From contig JBMNLX010000007.1 of the NCBI GenBank assembly GCA_050953085.1, forward strand, positions 26,669 through 90,668: DNA of 64,000 bases. The letters are read 5' to 3'. The position numbers and the translations under genes were made by a program. Under the pieces are notes generated by a model. It was not told the DNA's origin. It saw only the letters and a list, made by a program, of their open reading frames with translations, and did no database searches. The stretch's first letter is position 1; each line of letters starts with the position of its first letter. This document shows, one piece after another, positions 59,269-64,000 of this stretch. The DNA comes from UBA3946 sp002385755 (GTDB taxonomy: Bacteria; Bacillota_I; Bacilli_A; ML615J-28; CAG-698).

Positions 59269-60206
59269 ACCGCAGTATTTTCGCCGCCTTGGGCGATTTA
59301 TACAACCTGCGTTTTTCCTCTTATAAGCCGCTGACCGCCAAGACTTTCCGCCTGCGATGCCGGGACGGCGGGGATTGTTATTTCGTAAAAAGAAGCAATA
59401 TTTACAGCCAGGAAAAATACCGTTTTTTATACGAGCAGGGGATCGGCAACGTGGCCTATCCCTTGAAAAACGTCAAGGGTCATTTTGTTACGAATATTAA
59501 TAAGAACTTTTTGTTTCTAAGCAATTTTTATCCTCATTTTGATATCGTCGGAGAGATTAAGGCCGTTAACCTGGCCGACGAGCTTTCCAATCTCCATTAC
59601 AACACATATTTCAAGCGTCAGCTTTCCGTGGAATTTTCCCGGAAGAACATGGAGCAACTTTTCGAGTATCTCGATTATAAATTCGCGGCCATGGAAATGT
59701 TTATCCGGTCAATCGAAACCCGCCCGTTTGACGAGTACAGTATCGTTATCCTGAAAAATTATCAATACCTGCTTGATGCCAAAAGGATTATGAGCGAACT
59801 CCATAAGGGTTTAATCGGCGCGATCAAGGAGAAAAAAAGCGTCAATTACGCCTTTATTCACAACAACCCGAAAACGGCTCACCTCTTGACGAGCGCCGGG
59901 AAACATTATCTCACGAGCATTGAAAAATCGAAGATGGGAATCCCGTCTCTTGACATGGCGAAGTTTTATATCGAAAACGAGCACCTGAATTTTGATATTA
60001 AAAACGTAATTCTTCCCTACTTGGATAAATACGAAGATCCTTTCTACCGTCATTACTTTTATTTTCTCGTCCTTCTTTATTACGTAAAGGGTCTGATTAT
60101 CATCGATAAGGATTACGTGACTTCGCAGAATTTTATATTTGCGGCTCACGCGATTAAGAAATTCATCCGGATGTTTGATTTGGTCGAAGAAGATAAAACG
60201 GAATAA
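59265..60206 (+). CDS. YsxE/CotS-like aminoglycoside-kinase-fold protein
   Basis: 313 residues. The N-terminal 'KPLTAKTFRLRCRDGGDCYFVKR' resembles the kinase beta strands with a lysine, followed by 'LYEQGIGNVAYPLKNVKGHFVTNINKNFLFLSNF', and 'YAFIHNNPKTAHLLTS' sits at the position of the usual HxDxxxxN catalytic loop, where the aspartate is replaced by Asn. 'PSLDMAKFYIENEHLNFDIK' may replace the DxD/DFG-like metal motif. CotS and YsxE are spore coat relatives of choline/aminoglycoside kinases. It could be a catalytically dead scaffold. It overlaps the SpoVID-like gene. Confidence 0.6.
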   Translation: MNRSIFAALGDLYNLRFSSYKPLTAKTFRLRCRDGGDCYFVKRSNIYSQEKYRFLYEQGIGNVAYPLKNVKGHFVTNINKNFLFLSNFYPHFDIVGEIKAVNLADELSNLHYNTYFKRQLSVEFSRKNMEQLFEYLDYKFAAMEMFIRSIETRPFDEYSIVILKNYQYLLDAKRIMSELHKGLIGAIKEKKSVNYAFIHNNPKTAHLLTSAGKHYLTSIEKSKMGIPSLDMAKFYIENEHLNFDIKNVILPYLDKYEDPFYRHYFYFLVLLYYVKGLIIIDKDYVTSQNFIFAAHAIKKFIRMFDLVEEDKTE

Positions 60207-60220
60207 GTTTTATCTTTTTT
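60191..60220 (+). terminator. Rho-independent terminator
   Basis: AGATAAAAC / GTTTTATCT with a T run, overlapping the stop of the preceding gene. Confidence 0.75.
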
Positions 60221-60222
60221 AT

Positions 60223-60251
60223 TTGCTTTTGCTTCGCGATTATAATATAAT
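60223..60251 (+). promoter_or_regulatory. Promoter of the nudix-aminotransferase pair
   Basis: TTGCTT (60223-60228), 17-base spacer, TATAAT (60246-60251), with an overlapping TATAAT at 60241. Confidence 0.5.
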
Positions 60252-60268
60252 TTTATTGGTGATTAGAT

Positions 60269-60802
60269 ATGGCGAAGCTGCCGAAGACTATTGCGAGTAA
60301 GTATATATATAACGGGAAGATCTTCAATCTGCGACGCGATGAAATTCTCCATTTCGGCCAGCGGGCCGCCCGCGAAATCGTCGAGCATCCCGGAGGCGCC
60401 GCGGTTTTGGCCGCGCGGGACGGGTTTGTTTATCTGGTGCGCCAGTACCGTCATCCCTACCGCCGCTATATCCTTGAAGTCCCGGCGGGGAAGGTGGAGA
60501 AGGGGGAAGCGCCGCGGGAGACCGCGCTCCGCGAACTTGCGGAAGAAACGGGTATTATCGCCGCCGGTTTGGAAGAAGCGGGGACGATTTATCCTTCCCC
60601 CGGTTATACCGACGAGGTGATCCATCTTTTTTACACCGATAACTTTACCGCGACTCCCGAAAGCCGTCCTGACTCGGACGAGTTTCTCGAGGCAGCCAAA
60701 TATCCCGTCGCGGAAGTTTATAATCTTGTTGACGCCGGGAAAATAACCGACGCCAAGACGCTTGTGTTGCTTTATATGTATCGGAGCCGACTTTTGGAAT
60801 AA
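60269..60802 (+). CDS. nudF: NUDIX hydrolase, ADP-ribose pyrophosphatase type
   Basis: 177 residues. The Nudix box Gx5Ex7REUxEExGU is complete at 74-96 (G74, E80, R88, E89, E92, E93, G95). 'VYLVRQYRHPYRRYILEVPAG' upstream is typical of the ADP-ribose pyrophosphatase subfamily. It hydrolyses ADP-ribose to AMP and ribose 5-phosphate. It precedes the aminotransferase gene by 27 bases. Confidence 0.92.
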   Translation: MAKLPKTIASKYIYNGKIFNLRRDEILHFGQRAAREIVEHPGGAAVLAARDGFVYLVRQYRHPYRRYILEVPAGKVEKGEAPRETALRELAEETGIIAAGLEEAGTIYPSPGYTDEVIHLFYTDNFTATPESRPDSDEFLEAAKYPVAEVYNLVDAGKITDAKTLVLLYMYRSRLLE

Positions 60803-60829
60803 AAACTTAATTATGAAGCGAGGTCTCTT

Positions 60830-62062
60830 ATGAAAATTATCAGCAAGCGCGCCGCCGGTAAAACTTTGTCGGGCGATAGTTTTTCATTCGCCCAACAGGC
60901 GAAAGCCGCCAAACGGGCCGGCTTCGACGTTTTGGACGCGACGCTCGGCACTTTTTATTATGACGACGGTTCTTTCCGCGGGTTTGAGGCGGTGAAAGAA
61001 ATTTTCCGGTCGCTTCCCGACGAGGATTATTTCTCTTACGCCCCGATCGCCGGCGGGATTCCGTTCGCATCCGCCGTTCTCGACTGGGTTTTCCGCGCCT
61101 CCCGCGCCGCGATTGAGAAGGAGATGACCGCGAGGGTCGTTCCGACCCCGGGGGGAACGGGGGCGATCAGCAGCGCCGTGTTTTTGACGCTTGACCATGG
61201 AAAGAGCGTTCTTATCCCTGATCTGGCCTGGGGACCGTATGACGGGATCGCCGCGAATTTTGGCGTGAGGACGGAAAGATTTAAATTTTTCGCCGGGAAC
61301 GTTTTTAACTTTGAAGATTTTCGCCTCAAAGGGGAAGCCGTCGCCCAACGCGATGGCAAGCTCGCCGTTATTATTAACGATCCCTGTCACAACCCGACCG
61401 GCTACACATTAAGCCCGGGTGAACTCTCGCGAATTATCGCTTACTTGAACGAAAAAAAGGACACCCCTTGCGTTTTAATCTACGACATCGCTTATCTTGA
61501 TTACAGCAACGAGGGCCGGGAAGCGGCGCGCCGGAAGCTCGAGATTCTTACCAAGGCCGAGCCCCACGTTTTAATCGCCGTCGCCTTCAGCGCTTCCAAA
61601 TCTTTTTGCGCGTACGGGCAGCGTCTCGGGGCGCTCATCATGATGAACAAGAACGAGGATGTTGTGGAAGAGTTGTTTCGGTCGCTCGCCTTTCACGCCC
61701 GCCATTCCTGGAGCAACGCCAACCGGGCGATGATTTCGATGATGACCGCGATTGCCGCGGACGAGGGGCTCCGGCGCCGTTTGGATGATGAAATCGATAT
61801 TGTGGTCGGAGAACTGCGGGAACGGAGCGCGATTTTTCTTGCCGAAGCGAAATCCGCCGGATTAGCGGTTTATCCTTATCACGGCGGCTTTTTCCTCACT
61901 GTGCCCGCCCGGGATAACGAGAAAACCTTGCGCGACTTGCGGGAGAAGGAGCATTTTTATTTTCTCCCGTTTCGCGAATCGCTTCGCGTAGCGATCTGCG
62001 CAATTCCCAAGAACAAGTTAAAGGGCGTCGCCGCGACGGTAAAGAAATATTGCCCCGATTAA
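60830..62062 (+). CDS. PLP-dependent class I/II aminotransferase
   Basis: 410 residues. The PLP lysine is Lys257 in 'VAFSASKSFCAYGQRLG', 'NDPCHNPTGYTLS' (183-195) is the PLP-Asn region, and 'LIYDIAYLDYS' holds the pyridine-binding Asp. The fold is that of aspartate/aromatic aminotransferases; the N-terminal 'LDATLGTFYYDDG' is seen in a Bacillota subgroup. Substrate is uncertain; aromatic or acidic amino acids are likely. Confidence 0.88.
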   Translation: MKIISKRAAGKTLSGDSFSFAQQAKAAKRAGFDVLDATLGTFYYDDGSFRGFEAVKEIFRSLPDEDYFSYAPIAGGIPFASAVLDWVFRASRAAIEKEMTARVVPTPGGTGAISSAVFLTLDHGKSVLIPDLAWGPYDGIAANFGVRTERFKFFAGNVFNFEDFRLKGEAVAQRDGKLAVIINDPCHNPTGYTLSPGELSRIIAYLNEKKDTPCVLIYDIAYLDYSNEGREAARRKLEILTKAEPHVLIAVAFSASKSFCAYGQRLGALIMMNKNEDVVEELFRSLAFHARHSWSNANRAMISMMTAIAADEGLRRRLDDEIDIVVGELRERSAIFLAEAKSAGLAVYPYHGGFFLTVPARDNEKTLRDLREKEHFYFLPFRESLRVAICAIPKNKLKGVAATVKKYCPD

Positions 62063-62134
62063 TAGTGAAAATTGATGTTAATATATAATCGCGGTCGAGG
62101 GAGATTGACATATAAGACAAATAGAATTGATATG

Positions 62135-62180
62135 AAAAAGATAACCGTCTGTTTTTAAGAAGATAACGGTTATCTTTTTC
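62135..62180. terminator. Bidirectional terminator
   Basis: AAAAAGATAACCGT / ACGGTTATCTTTTT with a 17-base loop. Between here and 62242 nothing coding is seen. Confidence 0.8.
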
Positions 62181-62242
62181 TGTTGCGTTGTGATTCTTCC
62201 GCTTCAATATATCTTCCGTACGTCGATACATATGATATCAAA

Positions 62243-62354
62243 GAAGGGCTTAAATTACAAAATTAAGGGTTGCCTACGCTAATACAATTAACCTTTGTAT
62301 TTAGTGAAATTATCATTATATAACTCTATATGAAATTATCATAATATATTCACA
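62243..62354 (-). repeat. 112-bp long-range inverted repeat, copy 2
   Basis: Exact reverse complement of 31852-31963. Only the left half of the MITE-like element is present; similarity stops sharply at 62243, so this copy is truncated. It marks the sharp change from GC-richer core genes to the AT-rich polysaccharide locus. Confidence 0.95.
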
Positions 62355-62382
62355 CAAGTAACAGACAAAAGTCAAATAAACG

Positions 62383-62411
62383 TTGACATGCTCTACACAT
62401 AATGCTATAAT
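62383..62411 (+). promoter_or_regulatory. Perfect-consensus promoter beside the repeat
   Basis: TTGACA (62383-62388), 17-base spacer, TATAAT (62406-62411), both hexamers perfect. ACACAT/ATGTGT flanks the -10. It starts 29 bases after the repeat and reads into the polysaccharide genes. Confidence 0.7.
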
Positions 62412-62474
62412 ATATGTGTCTAAACCGATATCCACTAACATTCATATTGGACTAAAAATCGGGGGCAGACCAGA

Positions 62475-62906
62475 GTGGTTCTACTTCATTCACCTATTAA
62501 TTCTTTGCTTTCAAGACTAAATCTTTATTCGTCTTATCTGAACAACGAATCTAATGGTGGAATTGGCTTTTTGCTTTACATTTTGCCTGTTCTAATACCA
62601 TGTGCTTATATTATTTTTTCTTCAAAGTGTAAAGATCGTGATGTATTTCTATTGTTAAGAATTTATGTTTTGCAAATTCCATTGCAAATTCTCGGTGTTT
62701 ATATCTCATATGCTGATAGATTAGCTGAGTATAGTTTAATTACACAGATACTTTTTATTCCAATGGTTGTCAAACTTGTAAAGCCTTCGAAGCTAAATAT
62801 CGCAAGGGCATATTTTATTGCTTGGTATGTTTTTTATTTCTTTGTAATGTTTGTTTTTCTCGGATCTAATGGAGTATTTCCTTACGTGTCTATTTGGTCA
62901 AAATGA
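62475..62906 (+). CDS. EpsG-like polysaccharide polymerase, C-terminal remnant
   Basis: 143 residues from GTG 62475; the frame is open only to a stop at 62436 and has no ATG. Four hydrophobic segments are seen (about 30-50, 62-80, 88-105, 113-135). 'RLNLYSSYL', 'IYVLQIPLQILGVYISYADRLAEYSLITQILFIP' and 'RAYFIAWYVFYFFVMFV' resemble the C-terminal half of EpsG/Wzy-type polymerases, which normally exceed 330 residues, so it is probably 5'-truncated. Codon use is AT-rich. It lies 20 bases before the pyruvyl transferase gene and probably shares its transcript. Confidence 0.55.
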   Translation: MVLLHSPINSLLSRLNLYSSYLNNESNGGIGFLLYILPVLIPCAYIIFSSKCKDRDVFLLLRIYVLQIPLQILGVYISYADRLAEYSLITQILFIPMVVKLVKPSKLNIARAYFIAWYVFYFFVMFVFLGSNGVFPYVSIWSK

Positions 62907-62925
62907 TAAAGCGAGTGTGAATATT

Positions 62926-64000
62926 ATGGAAAAATCAAAAAAGAAAATAGGTGTTATTACACAATATTATAAAAGTTTTAATTATGGCGGGCTTTTACAA
63001 TCTTATGCATTGATTAAAATGTTTCAAAAGAACAATTTTATAGCATGCCAAATTCAGTATGACAGTTCGATAAGGCAACGAAAATTTACTCGTCTTATGC
63101 TTCATATTGGAAATAAATTTATTACAATGCTCAAAAATTTTATTCGCAACAAAAAAAGAATAGAAGCTTGTTCACGTTTTAGAACCGCAATACCACATAC
63201 AAGGGAAATATATAACTATAAAAACATTAGTACAGTCGAAAAGAATTTTGATGCATTTGTGACAGGAAGCGATCAAGTTTGGAACCCGTCTGCAATAAAT
63301 GTCGGGTATTCACTTTCTTTTACAAATAAGCCTAAGTATTCATATGCTGCAAGCATTGCAGTTAAGTCGTTAACTAGTTCGGATTTAGCTTTTTATGAAT
63401 CGTTTTTACAAGACTATAGGATGGTGTCCGTAAGAGAGCGTAATGCCGTTGAGTTATTGCAACATGTGAGACCAATCTCACTTGTGCTAGATCCTGTGTT
63501 TTTACTAACAAAAGACGAATGGTTGTCTTTAGCAAGCAAAAAGATTTGTACAGAAAAATATATATTTTATTACTTGCTTGGAGATGATGCTAAGTCTAGA
63601 TGTATTGTTGAAAACTTTGCCAAAGAAAAAGGATGGAGGATTTTTGTAATTCCATATTTGAATGGCAAAAACAACGTCAAAAAAGGAGACTTGTTTAGAA
63701 AAGATATTTCTCCAAATGATTTTTTGTCGCTAATTGCTAATGCAGAATGCGTCATGACTGATAGTTTTCACGCTTTATGTTTTTCATATATTTTTAAAAA
63801 AGATTTCTATGCCTTTTCTCGAGTTGGTGGGGAACATATGAATATTAGAATCCATGATTTTCTGCTTACTATTGATTGCAGAGAAAGAATGATTGATTCT
63901 CCATGTGATTATACAGGAATTGATTATTCAAAAAAGAGTACAGCAATTTTTGATGATGTTAAGGAACATACATTTTTATTTTTTGATAAGATGACAAAGG
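62926..64000 (+). CDS. Polysaccharide pyruvyl transferase family protein (incomplete at window end)
   Basis: 358 residues are visible from ATG 62926 and the frame is open to the edge. The start 'KKIGVITQYYKSFNYGGLLQSYAL', the middle 'FDAFVTGSDQVWNP', 'KYSYAASIA', 'SVRERNAVELL', 'LVLDPVFLLTKDEW' and the late 'VMTDSFHALCFSYIFKKDFYAF' are the standard blocks of the family (CsaB/WcaK-like). It adds ketal-linked pyruvate to exopolysaccharide or wall sugars. AT-rich, like the preceding remnant, and likely horizontally acquired. Confidence 0.9.
   Translation, partial: MEKSKKKIGVITQYYKSFNYGGLLQSYALIKMFQKNNFIACQIQYDSSIRQRKFTRLMLHIGNKFITMLKNFIRNKKRIEACSRFRTAIPHTREIYNYKNISTVEKNFDAFVTGSDQVWNPSAINVGYSLSFTNKPKYSYAASIAVKSLTSSDLAFYESFLQDYRMVSVRERNAVELLQHVRPISLVLDPVFLLTKDEWLSLASKKICTEKYIFYYLLGDDAKSRCIVENFAKEKGWRIFVIPYLNGKNNVKKGDLFRKDISPNDFLSLIANAECVMTDSFHALCFSYIFKKDFYAFSRVGGEHMNIRIHDFLLTIDCRERMIDSPCDYTGIDYSKKSTAIFDDVKEHTFLFFDKMTK

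Noticed and set aside
31852..62354. A 30-kb composite transposon bounded by the inverted repeats
   Set aside because: The interior is full of core genes (hut operon, truB, ribF, rpsO, pnp, rnpB, engB), one repeat lacks its inner half and no transposase is present. Inversion or independent insertions explain the pair better.
1..64000. CRISPR arrays or cas genes
   Set aside because: No regularly spaced repeats and no Cas-like proteins were found on either strand.

Overview
The window looks like chromosome from an uncultured, anaerobic, amino-acid-fermenting Bacillota, probably a Bacilli or Erysipelotrichia-like lineage with a Gram-positive envelope. The evidence is strong AGGAGG-type ribosome sites, a type B RNase P RNA, a SepF/YggT division operon, lipobox lipoproteins without outer-membrane genes, DapF (diaminopimelate synthesis), the YfmF/YfmH pair, and several matches to the CcpA cre consensus. 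TGA is used as a stop codon. Core genes are moderately GC-rich. About 1.7-5.7 kb and 62.35-64 kb are clearly AT-richer and look like accessory DNA.

Layout. 0.3-1.5 kb: a cre-controlled amidohydrolase, apparently with an ATT start. 1.6-5.7 kb: tRNA-Cys, then a decayed AT-rich stretch with nested inverted repeats, a candidate small RNA with its own promoter and terminator, a broken secreted-peptide/XRE-regulator pair, a lipoprotein, an SdpI-family protein and a broken GrpB gene. 5.8-12.7 kb: CBS protein, then an eight-gene operon for branched-chain amino-acid fermentation (leucine dehydrogenase, MinD-like ATPase, four-subunit 2-oxoacid:ferredoxin oxidoreductase, phosphate butyryltransferase, butyrate kinase). 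The inferred flow is amino acid to oxoacid to acyl-CoA to acyl-phosphate to acid, giving reduced ferredoxin and ATP. 12.7-20.9 kb: lipoproteins, an ABC exporter, an ECF sigma/anti-sigma pair facing an RsgI-like lipoprotein, and a Big2/solute-binding fusion. 20.9-30.4 kb: dapF, a sensorless hybrid kinase, yggS-sepF-yggT-unknown-deoC-deoD, yfmF-yfmH and ssb.

30.5-32.1 kb: a beta-helix gene beheaded by a MITE-like element. A 112-bp end of that element recurs, exactly and inverted, at 62.24-62.35 kb. 32.2-37.2 kb: two tRNA-Gly genes, a GHL10-type secreted protein, an acyltransferase-family protein and a ferritin-like/VIT1 transporter. 37.3-43.7 kb: complete histidine degradation operon hutH-hutU-ftcD-hutI-fchA. 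43.7-49.6 kb: GNAT, YmaF and a 1578-residue secreted protein joining a phosphodiester glycosidase to a metallophosphoesterase. 49.6-62.1 kb: housekeeping genes (truB, ribF, mtnN, rpsO, pnp, degV, rnpB, engB, nudix, aminotransferase), plus an engB-SpoVID-like-YsxE-like trio resembling a Bacillus sporulation neighbourhood. 62.35-64 kb: an AT-rich polysaccharide locus with a consensus promoter, an EpsG-like remnant and a polysaccharide pyruvyl transferase running off the window.

All calls come from reading the sequence and translations; no database search was run. Family names rest on recognised motifs and gene order.
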